Shown: positions 40,683 through 49,628, counted from the first letter of the stretch. The stretch: 64,000 bases of DNA from Verrucomicrobiota bacterium (GCA_016222825.1 JACRQF010000015.1:124001-188000); one strand, 5' to 3'. The notes: generated by a model from the letters alone, not told the origin. Made by a program: numbers and translations.

Positions 40683-42248
40683 ATGAACACATCAAACTCT
40701 CAATCTGGATCGGTCAACCAGTCCGGTCTGGAGGCGAAGATCAAGCCGCTGGACGAACTCGCGGAGATCGTGGCGAAACTCAAGGCGGAGGGGCGCGTGG
40801 TGGTCCACTGCCACGGCGTGTTCGACCTGGTCCATCCCGGCCACATCCGGCATCTCAAAGCCGCCAAGCGCGAGGGCGACGTTCTGATTGTGACCGTCAC
40901 GCCGGACCGCTTCGTGAACAAAGGCCCCGGCCGGCCGGTGTTCAACGAGCACCTGCGGGCGGAAACGCTGGCTTCGCTGGAGGTGGTGGATTACGTGGCC
41001 GTCAACCGCTGGCCGAAGGGGGTCGAGACCATCCAGTTGCTCAAGCCGAGCGTCTTCGTCAAAGGCGACGAGTTCATCCGGCGCGAGACCGACATCTCCG
41101 GCAACATCTCCTGCGAAGAAGACGCGATCTTGGCGGTCGGCGGGCGCATCCACTTCACCAGCGAGGAAACCTTCAGTTCGAGCAACCTGCTCAACTCCTA
41201 TTTCAACGTCTTCCCGCCGGAGGCGGAGCGATACCTGGCGCAGTTCCGCCAGTCCCACAGCGCCGGTGACATCATCGCGAAGCTGAAGGACCTGCGGAAA
41301 CTGCGGGTGCTGGTTCTGGGCGACATCATCATTGACGAGTATCATTTCTGCCGCGCGCTGGGCAAATCGTCCAAGGCGGCTTCGATCAACGCGCGGTTTC
41401 TCCATGAGGAAACCTATCCCGGCGGCGCGCTGGCGGTGGCCAACCACGTCGCGGGCTTCTGCGAGGACGTGCATTTCGTGTCCTGCGTCGGGGAACTGAA
41501 CCCGCGCACGGAGTTTGTGGAGAAGCACCTGAAGCCGAACATCACCCGGAAGCTCTTCACCCGGCCGGACGGCCCGACCACCGTCAAACGGCGCTACACG
41601 GAGCTGTTTCAGTTCAACAAGATGTTTGAAGTCACCTTCCTCGAAGACCGGCCCCTGCCGGCGCAGGTCGGCCGCGACTTGAACGAGTATCTGGCGAAGG
41701 CGATGCCGAACTACGACGCGCTGCTGGTCGCCGACTTCGGGCATGGGCTGATCGGCCCGGAAACCGTCTCCCTGCTCGCGGAGTCCGGGAAGTTCCTGGC
41801 CATCAACACGCAAACCAACAGCGCCAACACCGGCTACAATGTCATCACGAAGTATCCCCGGGCCGACTACGTCTGCATTGACCAGGAGGAAATCCGGCTG
41901 GCGTTTCACGACCGCTTCGGGCCGCTCGACGCCCTGGTGCGCCGCGCGGCTGAACAGTTGAGCGCCTCGACCGTGGCCGTGACCACCGGCCAAAGCGGCT
42001 CGGTTGCTTTCCGCCGCGGCGAACAGCCGGTTCAAACGCCTGTCTTCTCCCGCGAGGTGGTGGACACGGTCGGCGCCGGCGACGCCTACCTGGCGGTGAC
42101 GGCGCCTTGCGCGGCGGCGGGATGGCCGCCGGAACTGATCGGCTTCGTCGGCAACGCCGTCGGCGCGCTGAAGATCCGCATCCTGGGCAACAAGGAATCC
42201 ATCGAGCCGGTCGCGCTCTACAAATACATCACGACCTTGTTCAAGTAG
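40683..42248 (+). CDS. Nucleotidyltransferase-PfkB kinase fusion, HldE-like with swapped domain order
   Basis: This 521-residue bifunctional protein has an N-terminal domain that is a cytidylyltransferase/adenylyltransferase: 'HCHGVFDLVHPGHIRHLKAAK' with the HxGH motif at residues 51-54 and 'KPSVFVKGDEF'. The C-terminal domain (from about residue 205) is a PfkB-type sugar kinase: 'LVLGDIIIDEYHFC', 'PGGALAVANHVAGF' and 'VDTVGAGDAYLA' with the catalytic Asp near residues 460-470. HldE (RfaE), which makes ADP-heptose, has the same two domains in the opposite order. A function in heptose or a related activated sugar is likely, but no gmhA, gmhB or heptosyltransferase is in the window. Confidence 0.85.
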   Translation: MNTSNSQSGSVNQSGLEAKIKPLDELAEIVAKLKAEGRVVVHCHGVFDLVHPGHIRHLKAAKREGDVLIVTVTPDRFVNKGPGRPVFNEHLRAETLASLEVVDYVAVNRWPKGVETIQLLKPSVFVKGDEFIRRETDISGNISCEEDAILAVGGRIHFTSEETFSSSNLLNSYFNVFPPEAERYLAQFRQSHSAGDIIAKLKDLRKLRVLVLGDIIIDEYHFCRALGKSSKAASINARFLHEETYPGGALAVANHVAGFCEDVHFVSCVGELNPRTEFVEKHLKPNITRKLFTRPDGPTTVKRRYTELFQFNKMFEVTFLEDRPLPAQVGRDLNEYLAKAMPNYDALLVADFGHGLIGPETVSLLAESGKFLAINTQTNSANTGYNVITKYPRADYVCIDQEEIRLAFHDRFGPLDALVRRAAEQLSASTVAVTTGQSGSVAFRRGEQPVQTPVFSREVVDTVGAGDAYLAVTAPCAAAGWPPELIGFVGNAVGALKIRILGNKESIEPVALYKYITTLFK

Positions 42249-42302
42249 GCCGGCCAAAGCGCGGATCAGGCAAATCGTCCTAGAAAGAAGACCCACCGGA
42301 AA

Positions 42303-42929
42303 ATGAGCTGCGTCATCGTCAATTTCGGCCTGGGCAATCTGGGCTCGCTTCAGCACAAGCTGCGCCGGGCTGGGATTGAAGCGGGCATCAGCTCTCGGCC
42401 TGACGAGATCGAGCGGGCGCGGCTGCTGTTCCTGCCGGGCGTCGGGCATTTTGCGATGGGCATGAAGAACCTGCGAGATTACGGACTCATTCCCGTTCTC
42501 AACAAGAAGGTTCTTGAGGACAAGACGCCCGTGATGGGGATTTGTCTTGGCATGCAGTTGATGACGAAGTGGAGTGAAGAAGGCGATGTGGCCGGTCTGG
42601 GCTGGATTCCCGCGGTCACGCGCCGGTTTCGGTTTGAGGGCGATGCGGCCGGCTTGAAGATTCCCCACATCGGCTGGCAGCCGTTGCAGGCGCGCCGGGC
42701 CGGGCCGTTGCTGGACGGCGTCGCGCCGCAGCAGTTGTTCTACTTTGTCCATTCCTACCACGTGTGCTGCGAGCGTCAGGAGGATGTGCTGACAACCACG
42801 CATTACGGCTACGACTTCGTTTCCGCAGTGAGCTGCGGCAACATCCTGGGCACGCAGTTTCATCCTGAAAAAAGCCATCGCCGCGGCATGCAGTTGATCC
42901 TCAACTTCGTCAGGAACAGCCCGCCATGA
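42303..42929 (+). CDS. hisH: HisH-like glutamine amidotransferase (glycan-type paralogue)
   Basis: This 208-residue class I glutaminase has 'FGLGNLGSLQHKL', 'LFLPGVGHFAMGM', the nucleophile elbow 'MGICLGMQLM' and the His-x-Glu pair 'TQFHPEKS'. In histidine synthesis HisH supplies ammonia to HisF. Here the gene is followed by a HisF-like gene and a WbpG-like amidotransferase, with no other his genes. This is the arrangement known from Pseudomonas aeruginosa O-antigen loci, where the pair feeds ammonia to WbpG. The stop overlaps the next start (ATGA at 42926-42929). Confidence 0.9.
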   Translation: MSCVIVNFGLGNLGSLQHKLRRAGIEAGISSRPDEIERARLLFLPGVGHFAMGMKNLRDYGLIPVLNKKVLEDKTPVMGICLGMQLMTKWSEEGDVAGLGWIPAVTRRFRFEGDAAGLKIPHIGWQPLQARRAGPLLDGVAPQQLFYFVHSYHVCCERQEDVLTTTHYGYDFVSAVSCGNILGTQFHPEKSHRRGMQLILNFVRNSPP

Positions 42930-43699
42930 GGCCGCGCATTATTCCCGTTCTTCTGTTGAAGGGTGAGGGACTGGTCAAGGGAACCAGGTTCAAGGACCAC
43001 AAATACGTGGGCGACCCCATCAACGCCGTCCGCATCTTCAACGACAAGAACGCGGATGAGCTGTTCCTCCTGGACATCACCGCCACGCAGGAGGGCCGCG
43101 TGCCTTCGGTCGAGATGGTGCGGCGCATTGCCGAGGAGTCCTACATGCCCTTTGGCGTCGGAGGCGGCATCCGCAGCGTGGCCCAGATGCGCGACTTGCT
43201 CAGGGCCGGCGCCGAAAAGGTCGCCATCAACTCCGCGGCCGTCGAAATGCCCGATTTGATTCGCGAGGGCAGCAACAACTTCGGCCGCCAGAGCATCACG
43301 GTGTCCATTGACGTCAAACGCAACTGGCGCGGCCAGGATGCCGTTTGGACTCATTCCGGCGCGCGCAAGACCGGCTTGGACGTTTGCGACTGGGCGCGCC
43401 GGGCGCAGGACCTTGGCGCGGGCGAGATCCTGCTGAACTCGATAGACCGCGACGGCACCGGCGCCGGCTACGATCTGCCCCTGGTCCGGTCGGTGGCGGA
43501 TGCGGTGGAGATTCCCGTCATCGCCTGCGGCGGGGCGGGGAAATATGAGGATTTTCTGCCGGCGGTGCGGGAAGCTCACGCGAGCGCGGTGGCCGCCGGC
43601 AGCTTGTTTGTCTTTCACGGTCCGCTTCGGGCGGTGCTGATCAATTACCCGGGCGACGGGTTGTGGGACAAGCTCGTTCAACAAAAGGAGATGGCATGA
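42926..43699 (+). CDS. hisF: HisF-like cyclase subunit (glycan-type paralogue)
   Basis: This 257-residue TIM barrel opens with 'RPRIIPVLLLKGEGLVKGTRFKDHKYVGDP', shown in part, with 'FGVGGGIRSVAQM', 'SIDVKRNWRG', 'GAGEILLNSIDRDGTGAGYDL' and 'VIACGGAGKYEDFL'. The opening Lys-x-x-x-Leu-Val-Lys differs from true histidine HisF (usually 'RIIPCLDVKDGRVVKG'). It has the sequence style of the HisF paralogues linked to WbpG. It should form an ammonia channel with the HisH-like subunit. It overlaps the WbpG-like gene by 4 bp. Confidence 0.9.
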   Translation: MRPRIIPVLLLKGEGLVKGTRFKDHKYVGDPINAVRIFNDKNADELFLLDITATQEGRVPSVEMVRRIAEESYMPFGVGGGIRSVAQMRDLLRAGAEKVAINSAAVEMPDLIREGSNNFGRQSITVSIDVKRNWRGQDAVWTHSGARKTGLDVCDWARRAQDLGAGEILLNSIDRDGTGAGYDLPLVRSVADAVEIPVIACGGAGKYEDFLPAVREAHASAVAAGSLFVFHGPLRAVLINYPGDGLWDKLVQQKEMA

Positions 43700-44922
43700 A
43701 TCCAGCGGGGGAGAGTTACCGAGTGTGTTCGCGTTGCGTGATGGACACGACCGATCCGGGCATCAGCTTCGATGCCGAGGGAGTCTGCAACCATTGTCGT
43801 TATTTTGAAAACGATGTCCGCCGGCAGTTGCCCTCCCCGGAGGAGGCGGCCGAACGGTTTCAAAACATCGTGGCGGACATCAAGCGAAGCGGGGTTGGCC
43901 GGGAATACGATTGTCTCCTGGGCATCAGCGGCGGCGTGGACAGTTCCTACCTGGCGTATCTGGCCTGGAAACACGGGCTGAGGACGCTGCTCGTCCACAT
44001 GGACAACGGATGGGATTCGGAACTGGCCATCAAGAACATCGAGAACATCGTCAAGACCACGGGGTTTGATTACTACAACCATGTGGTGGATTGGGAAGAG
44101 TTCAAGGACCTTCAACTGGCCTATTTCCGGGCGTCGGTCGTGGACATCGAGGTCGTGACCGATCACGCGATCACCGCGTTTGTTTACCGGACCGCCTGGA
44201 AGTTCGGAATCAAATACATTCTGGATGGCAACAACGAAGTCACGGAAGCCATTTATCCGCGTCGAGGCTGGATGTTTCTAACCAAGAGCGATCTGGCGAA
44301 CCTGATGGCGATTCATCGTAAGTTCGGCCACGTGCCCCTGAAAACGTATCCGAGGCTGGCGCTCTACGAGATAAAATTCTACCGGCAGCTTCGCGATCTC
44401 AGGTTTATGTCGCTCCTGAACCTTGTTCCCTATCGTTTGGAGGACGCGATGAAAGTGCTGGAACGCGAGTTTGGCTGGCGCTACTACGGCGGCAAACATT
44501 GGGAGTCCGCGTTCACCAAGTTCTACCAGGCTTATATCCTGCCGCGAAAATTCAACGTGGACAAACGCAAGGTCCACTTGTCCAACTTGATTTGCTCCGG
44601 CCAGATCACCCGGCAGGAAGCGCTGCAGAAACTGAAAACGGACGTGTATTCGCCTGAGCAATTGCGCGAGGAGTATGAATACGTCGTCAAGAAACTGGGC
44701 CTGACGCGGGACGAGTTCGAGCGAATCATGGCTTTGCCGGTCGTGCCGCACGAAGCCTACCCCACCGAAGCAACGCAGCTCTCCTACCGTTTGCGCGCCG
44801 CCTTCTGGGGCGCCGCGGGAGAAGGCGCGCTGTTCGCCCGTCGCAATTGGTGGCGGCTGCGCCGTGTCTGGAGAAGGATCGCGTCGGCGGGTGCCTCCAA
44901 CCCAAAGGCAACGGTTCGTTGA
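43696..44922 (+). CDS. wbpG: WbpG-like N-acetyl sugar amidotransferase
   Basis: This 408-residue PP-loop enzyme starts at ATG 43696, which overlaps the HisF-like stop and has AAAGGAG just upstream. It has an N-terminal cysteine pair module ('VCSRCVMDTTDPGI', 'VCNHCRYF') and the PP-loop 'GISGGVDSSY' at residues about 76-85. Distinctive strings are 'HMDNGWDSELAIKNIEN', 'YILDGNNEVTEAIYPRRGW' and 'YKRLALYEIKFYRQL'-type sequence, here 'YPRLALYEIKFYRQLR'. With HisH/HisF ammonia, homologues convert an acetamido group on a sugar to acetamidino. The substrate here is probably the diacetamido-uronic acid made by the wbp-like genes downstream. Confidence 0.9.
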   Translation: MNPAGESYRVCSRCVMDTTDPGISFDAEGVCNHCRYFENDVRRQLPSPEEAAERFQNIVADIKRSGVGREYDCLLGISGGVDSSYLAYLAWKHGLRTLLVHMDNGWDSELAIKNIENIVKTTGFDYYNHVVDWEEFKDLQLAYFRASVVDIEVVTDHAITAFVYRTAWKFGIKYILDGNNEVTEAIYPRRGWMFLTKSDLANLMAIHRKFGHVPLKTYPRLALYEIKFYRQLRDLRFMSLLNLVPYRLEDAMKVLEREFGWRYYGGKHWESAFTKFYQAYILPRKFNVDKRKVHLSNLICSGQITRQEALQKLKTDVYSPEQLREEYEYVVKKLGLTRDEFERIMALPVVPHEAYPTEATQLSYRLRAAFWGAAGEGALFARRNWWRLRRVWRRIASAGASNPKATVR

Positions 44923-44950
44923 TGAGCCTGCCCGGCAAAATGCGAGGTTC

Positions 44951-45796
44951 ATGAGGCGGGTCCATTGCTACTGCTGCGAGTCGTCTGCAAGCGAACTGTG
45001 GGCGGAGGAGAACGGTTTCAAAATGGTGCGGTGCCTGAACTGCGGGCTGCTCTACGTCAACCCGATGCCGGACGAGCGCGAGATTGACCGGGCGGCACAG
45101 ACGGGTTTGCATCAAGGGCAGGAGAAGCTGGACGTCTCCGGCCAATACGGCGGTGTTGCCAAGGTGGAGAACTACATCCGCATTCTCCGCGAGATATATG
45201 GCGACGATTTCTTCCGCGGCAAGCCGTTCAAGTGGCTCGACATCGGTTGCGGCTACGGTGAGTTCATGGAAGCCTTGATCCGGGAAGGCGGACCACAGTG
45301 CGACGTGCGAGGCTCCGAGCCGTCCGAGGTCAAATCAGCCTCGGCCCGCCAACGCGGCTTGAAGGTCTCTTTTCTCGATCTGGAAACGGTCCGGGAGCGG
45401 TTTGATTACGTGTCCTTGTTGAATGTCTATTCGCATCTTCCCAATCCCATTGAGACGCTCGCGGGCGTCCGAAAGCTTCTGAACGCCGGCGGGGAACTGC
45501 TCATTGAGACGGGAGATGCCGCGAATCTGGAGCGGAGTGATTACCCCGACAAGCTGTTCCTGCCCGACCACCTGAGCTTTGCTTCGGAAGAGATCGTCTG
45601 CCGGATTCTTGAGAAGATCGGATTCAAGATTGTCGCGGTCACCAGGTTGCACCATCCTGCTTATCGCAAGTGGACAGCCTGGGATCCGGTCATCTACTGG
45701 ATGCAGCAACGGTTGCGCGGGCGCTTGGGATTGCGACGGAAGCGAGTCTATCCGTATCGCGACTTGTGGATTCGCGCTGCGCTGAGAGCAGCTTGA
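44951..45796 (+). CDS. Class I SAM-dependent methyltransferase with zinc-binding N-terminus
   Basis: This 281-residue protein starts at ATG 44951 (MRRVHCYCCES); upstream frame residues overlap the previous gene and look non-coding. The N-terminal part has Cys pairs 'CYCC' and 'CLNCG' spaced like a small zinc ribbon, then the SAM loop 'WLDIGCGYGEFME', the acidic 'VRGSEPSEVK' and 'FDYVSLLNVYSHLPNP'. This two-part organisation is typical of methyltransferases in sugar-nucleotide loci, including C- and O-methyltransferases of deoxysugars. The target is unknown. Confidence 0.87.
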   Translation: MRRVHCYCCESSASELWAEENGFKMVRCLNCGLLYVNPMPDEREIDRAAQTGLHQGQEKLDVSGQYGGVAKVENYIRILREIYGDDFFRGKPFKWLDIGCGYGEFMEALIREGGPQCDVRGSEPSEVKSASARQRGLKVSFLDLETVRERFDYVSLLNVYSHLPNPIETLAGVRKLLNAGGELLIETGDAANLERSDYPDKLFLPDHLSFASEEIVCRILEKIGFKIVAVTRLHHPAYRKWTAWDPVIYWMQQRLRGRLGLRRKRVYPYRDLWIRAALRAA

Positions 45797-45822
45797 GCGG
45801 CTAAACCAAGGAAACTGAGCTT

Positions 45823-46827
45823 ATGACGAACATCGCGCAAATCGGCTGCGGCTACTGGGGTCCGAACCTGCTGCGGAACTTCTCCGCGCAGCCCGACTGC
45901 CGCGTGAAGTGGGTGGTGGATGGCGACCCGAAGCGCCGCCAGTATGTGGAGGCCAATTTCCCCAAGAGCCGCGCCGCCGAGACGCTCGACACGGCTCTGG
46001 TGGACGCCGAGGTTCATGCGGTGGTGGTGGCGACGCCGGCGAAGACGCACTTCGAGATGGCGCGCAAGGCGCTCCAGGCCGGCAAGCACGTCTTCGTTGA
46101 GAAGCCGATGGCGATGGCGGTGGCGGAGGTTGACGAACTGGATCGGCTCGCGAAGGCGGGCGGCCTGACGCTCATGGTCGGCCACACGTTTCTCTACAAC
46201 CCGGCGGTCCACTATCTGAAGGCGATGCTCGACCGGGGCGACCTCGGCGAGGTCTATTACGCCTACTCGCAGCGGCTGAACCTCGGCGTCATCCGGTCTG
46301 ACGTGAACGCGATGTGGAACCTCGCGCCTCACGACGTGAGCATCCTGTGCCACCTCTTCGACGCCGAGCCGGTGTCGGTGTCGGCGCAGGGCACGGCCTA
46401 CATCCAGCCGGGCATCGAGGACGTGGTGTTCATGCAGCTCAACTTCCCCGGCAAAGTCCGCGCGAGCGTGCATGTGAGCTGGCTGGACCCGAACAAGGTG
46501 CGCCGGCTGGTGGTGGTCGGCAGCCGCAAGATGGTCGTTTATGACGACGTGGCCGACGACAAGATCATCATCTACGACAAGGGCATTGACCGCGAAGGCG
46601 GCGACAAGATGGTGTTCGACCAGGTCGTCCCCGCGAAGCTCGTCCACCGGGCAGGCGACGTGCTGATGCCGAAGGTGCCGTTCCAGGAGCCGTTGAAACT
46701 GGAGGCGCGGCATTTCCTGGAGTGCATCCGCGACCAGAAGACGCCGCTGACAGATGCGGCGCACGCGCGGAAAGTGGTGCACGTGCTGGAGTCGGCCGGC
46801 GAGTGTTTGAAGCGACAGGCAAGCTAG
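45823..46827 (+). CDS. wbpB: Gfo/Idh/MocA-family oxidoreductase (WbpB-like)
   Basis: This 334-residue NAD-dependent oxidoreductase has an N-terminal Rossmann part ('IAQIGCGYWGPNLLRNF', 'VVDGDPKRRQYVEANFP'), the 'VVVATPAKTHFEMARKALQAGKHVFVEKPMA' region seen here as AGKHVFVEKPMA, and 'MVGHTFLYNPAVHYLKAML' with Lys/His catalytic positions. WbpB oxidises UDP-N-acetylglucosaminuronic acid at C3, the step before transamination by WbpE. The immediate neighbours are WbpD-like and WbpE-like genes, which supports that assignment. The specific substrate is inference from context. Confidence 0.87.
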   Translation: MTNIAQIGCGYWGPNLLRNFSAQPDCRVKWVVDGDPKRRQYVEANFPKSRAAETLDTALVDAEVHAVVVATPAKTHFEMARKALQAGKHVFVEKPMAMAVAEVDELDRLAKAGGLTLMVGHTFLYNPAVHYLKAMLDRGDLGEVYYAYSQRLNLGVIRSDVNAMWNLAPHDVSILCHLFDAEPVSVSAQGTAYIQPGIEDVVFMQLNFPGKVRASVHVSWLDPNKVRRLVVVGSRKMVVYDDVADDKIIIYDKGIDREGGDKMVFDQVVPAKLVHRAGDVLMPKVPFQEPLKLEARHFLECIRDQKTPLTDAAHARKVVHVLESAGECLKRQAS

Positions 46828-46846
46828 AAGCATTGGAGGCGACATC

Positions 46847-47308
46847 ATGGAACCAGAACTGAAATCCATCGGCATCCGCAATGTCACCTGCGGCGCGCGC
46901 GTGACCATCGTCCAGCCCGCGAACCTCTACGAGTGCGTCCTCGGCGACGACGTTTTTATCGGACCGTTCGTGGAAATCCAGAAAGGCGTCAGGATCGGGA
47001 ATCGGAGCCGGGTCCAGTCGCATTCGTTCGTGTGCGATATGGTGACCATCGGCGACGACACCGTGATCGCGCACGGGGTCATGTTCATCAACGACACCTA
47101 CAAGACCGGCGGCCCGGCCCGCCGGAACCGCGCGCTTTACAAGGAGACCGTCATCGGCAACCGCGTCGCCATCGGCAGCAATGCGACGATTATGCCGGTG
47201 CGCATCTGCGACGGCGCCGTCATCGGCGCGGGCGCGGTGGTGACGCGCGACATTGAGCGGCCGGGCATCTATGCCGGCAACCCCGCGCGGCTGTTGCGGC
47301 CTCTTTGA
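46847..47308 (+). CDS. wbpD: Left-handed beta-helix N-acetyltransferase (WbpD-like)
   Basis: This 153-residue hexapeptide-repeat protein has repeats including 'CVLGDDVFIGPFVEIQKGVRIGNRSRV', 'MVTIGDDTVIAHGVMFIND' and 'TVIGNRVAIGSNATIMP', ending with 'IYAGNPARLLR'. WbpD acetylates the 3-amino group of the uronic acid sugar nucleotide made by WbpB and WbpE. The length and 'FINDTYKTGGP' string fit that family. It lies 19 bp after the WbpB-like gene with a Shine-Dalgarno (GGAGG) before the ATG. Confidence 0.9.
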   Translation: MEPELKSIGIRNVTCGARVTIVQPANLYECVLGDDVFIGPFVEIQKGVRIGNRSRVQSHSFVCDMVTIGDDTVIAHGVMFINDTYKTGGPARRNRALYKETVIGNRVAIGSNATIMPVRICDGAVIGAGAVVTRDIERPGIYAGNPARLLRPL

Positions 47309-47354
47309 AGTGTGAGAACCAATTGGATCGAGTCGAAACTACGGAGCTAACAGC

Positions 47355-48464
47355 ATGAAAATCCCTTTCGTTGACCTTGTCGCCCAATATCAGACCATCA
47401 AGAGCGAGGTGGATCCGGCGATGCGGCGAATTGTTGACCAGACCGCGTTCATCGGCGGCGAGGATCTGAAGGAGTTCGAGAAGGAGTTTGCCGCCTTCTG
47501 CGGCGCGAAACATTGCGTCGGCGTCGGCAACGGCACGGACGCCATCTACCTCGCGCTGCGCGCGCTCGGCATCGGGCGCGGCGACGAGGTGATCACCGTC
47601 TCGCACACGTTCATCGCCACGGCCGAGGCGGTTTCGCAAACGGGCGCGCGGCCGGTTTTCGTGGATATCAAGGAAGACACGATGCTGATGGACCCCGACA
47701 AGGTCGAGGTCGCCATCACGCCGCGCACGAAGGCGATCATCACCGTCCACCTCTACGGCCAGCCGTGCGAGATGGACCGCATCGTGGAGATCGCGCATCG
47801 GCGCGGCTTGAAGGTGATCGAGGACGCGGCGCAGGCGCACGGCGGGCGCTGGAAAGGCCGGCGCGTCGGTTCGCTCGGCGACATCGCCTGTTTCAGTTTT
47901 TATCCCGGCAAGAACCTCGGCGCTTACGGCGACGGCGGCGCGGTTGTGGGCAACGACGAGGCGCTGATGAACAAAGTGCGGATGCTCGCCAACCACGGCC
48001 GGCTGGAGAAATACACGCACGAGATGGAAGGCGTGAATAGCCGGCTCGACGGATTGCAGGCCGCCATCCTGCGGGTGAAGCTGAAGCGGCTTGATGATTG
48101 GAACGCGGCCCGGCGGCGACACGCGGCCCAATACTGCCGACTGCTGGCAGACAGCAACGTTGTCCTGCCAACCATCAACCCGAATACCGAGCCGGTGTGG
48201 CACCTCTTTGTCGTGCGAGTGCCGAACCGGGAGCAATTGCAGGCGCGGTTGAAGGAGAAGGGAATCGCCACAGGTGTCCATTACCCGCTGCCGCTGCACT
48301 TGCAGCCGGCTTACCAATACCTGAACATTCCCAAAGGCGCGCTGCCGGTCAGCGAGAAAGTGGCGCAGCAGATCGTCAGCCTGCCGATGTATGCGGAACT
48401 GACGGACGAGATGGTCGAATGCGTCTGCGCGAGTCTGCGCGAGGCGATGCAGCGTCCGGTGTGA
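47355..48464 (+). CDS. wbpE: DegT-family PLP aminotransferase (WbpE-like)
   Basis: This 369-residue aminotransferase has 'MKIPFVDLVAQYQTIKSEVD', 'GVGNGTDAIYLALRALGIGRGDEV', here GTDAIYLALRALGIGRGDEV, 'VIEDAAQAHGGRW', the PLP-lysine block 'CFSFYPGKNLGAYGDGG', 'NSRLDGLQAAILRVKLK' and 'GVHYPLPLHLQPAYQYL'. The 'FYPGKNLGAYGDGGA' pattern and the ending match WbpE, which aminates the C3-keto group produced by WbpB. It is closer to WbpE than the other aminotransferase at 39547-40650. The stop overlaps the next ATG. Confidence 0.9.
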   Translation: MKIPFVDLVAQYQTIKSEVDPAMRRIVDQTAFIGGEDLKEFEKEFAAFCGAKHCVGVGNGTDAIYLALRALGIGRGDEVITVSHTFIATAEAVSQTGARPVFVDIKEDTMLMDPDKVEVAITPRTKAIITVHLYGQPCEMDRIVEIAHRRGLKVIEDAAQAHGGRWKGRRVGSLGDIACFSFYPGKNLGAYGDGGAVVGNDEALMNKVRMLANHGRLEKYTHEMEGVNSRLDGLQAAILRVKLKRLDDWNAARRRHAAQYCRLLADSNVVLPTINPNTEPVWHLFVVRVPNREQLQARLKEKGIATGVHYPLPLHLQPAYQYLNIPKGALPVSEKVAQQIVSLPMYAELTDEMVECVCASLREAMQRPV

Positions 48465-49615
48465 TGAGTATGCGACTGCTGAAATTTGACACCGCCCATC
48501 CGCAGGACTGGGTGCCGCTCGCCCAGCGCCGCGAGCCGCCGCGCTTTCAGGACATGTCCCGCAGCCAGTATCTGGACTGGTTGATGGCGCAGCGCATCAA
48601 TTACTCGGACTTCTACACGTTCCATCTGCGCGACTGCGGCTGGACGGCCGAGGAGTTCGTGACGAATAGCGAGGTCCTGCTCGCCAAGACGGAGCACGAG
48701 GTCTTAGGCTGGAGCGGCCCACTACTGCACCTGTTCAACCGCGCGACGAACCGCGCTGTGTGCAGTCTCGGCTACCGGGCGGTATCGTGGAAAGAGCGGG
48801 TCATCTCCGCCTACGTGCGGCGCTTCAAGCCGGATGTCATCCTTGTGCGCGAGGACTCGCAGCTTCCCAGCCGGTTCTGGGCACGGTTCCGGCAGGAGAG
48901 CCTCGTCGTTTGCCGCTTGGCTTGCGGGATGCCGTGGGAGTGGAGCGCGCGCGACTACGATTTTATCCTGACGAGCGTGCCGGCGTTCCGGGACTTCTTC
49001 GAGGCGAACGGCGTGCCGTCGCTGGTGACGGCGAACGGTTTTGACGAGCGCGTGGCCGCCGAGGTGGCCGGCGAGCGCAAAGAGCACGACGTGGTGTTCA
49101 TCGGCGGGCTGGGGCCGCACCAGATGAAAGAGCGGACGGAGCGGATGGAAAAGATCGCCGAGAGGACGCCGTTCAAGTGGTGGGGCTACTGGGAAGGCAA
49201 GGGCAAGCCGACTGGCGCGCTCGCCCGGACATGGCAGGGACCGGTGGCCGGTATGGACATGTATCGAGTCATCCGGCAATCGCGCGTGGTCTTGAACGAC
49301 TATATTGACCTCGCCAAGGGCCACGCCAGCAACCAGCGCCTCTACGAGACGATGGGCACGGGCAGCCTGTTGCTGACGCGCTTTGCGCCGAACCTGAAGG
49401 ATGATTTCCCGCCGGACATCTTCGTCACCTTCGACTCGGTGGAGGATGCCTGCGCGAAGATTGACCCATTGCTCAAGAACGAGCGCGAGCGGGAAGCCAT
49501 CGCGGCGCGCGGGCAGCGGTTCGTGCTGGAGAAGTTCAACTACAAGGATCTGATGCGCGACCTGTCGCGGATCCTCCAGGAGCGATGGAACGCCCGCTTC
49601 GGTGGGAAGAAGTGA
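48464..49615 (+). CDS. CgeB-like glycosyltransferase
   Basis: This 383-residue protein starts at ATG 48464 (TGATG overlap with wbpE); ATG 48470 is an alternative. The C-terminal half shows the GT1/CgeB-like pattern: 'HDVVFIGGLGPHQMKERTERM', 'YRVIRQSRVVLNDYIDLAKGHASNQRLYETMGTGSLLLTRFAPNLKDDFP', seen as ASNQRLYETMGTGSLLLTR, then 'IFVTFDSVEDACAKIDPLL' and 'LEKFNYKDLMRDL'. The N-terminal half is more divergent. It is likely a cytoplasmic glycosyltransferase for one of the unusual sugars made by this block; donor unknown. Confidence 0.8.
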   Translation: MSMRLLKFDTAHPQDWVPLAQRREPPRFQDMSRSQYLDWLMAQRINYSDFYTFHLRDCGWTAEEFVTNSEVLLAKTEHEVLGWSGPLLHLFNRATNRAVCSLGYRAVSWKERVISAYVRRFKPDVILVREDSQLPSRFWARFRQESLVVCRLACGMPWEWSARDYDFILTSVPAFRDFFEANGVPSLVTANGFDERVAAEVAGERKEHDVVFIGGLGPHQMKERTERMEKIAERTPFKWWGYWEGKGKPTGALARTWQGPVAGMDMYRVIRQSRVVLNDYIDLAKGHASNQRLYETMGTGSLLLTRFAPNLKDDFPPDIFVTFDSVEDACAKIDPLLKNEREREAIAARGQRFVLEKFNYKDLMRDLSRILQERWNARFGGKK

Positions 49616-49628
49616 AAGGAACGAGGAC

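Noticed and set aside
40692..42878. 728-residue minus-strand open frame opposite the kinase fusion and hisH genes
   Set aside because: It spans two well-supported genes and carries no family signature.
42303..43699. Histidine biosynthesis operon
   Set aside because: Only hisH and hisF homologues occur. They overlap a WbpG homologue inside a glycan locus, and the HisF N-terminus differs from the histidine enzyme.
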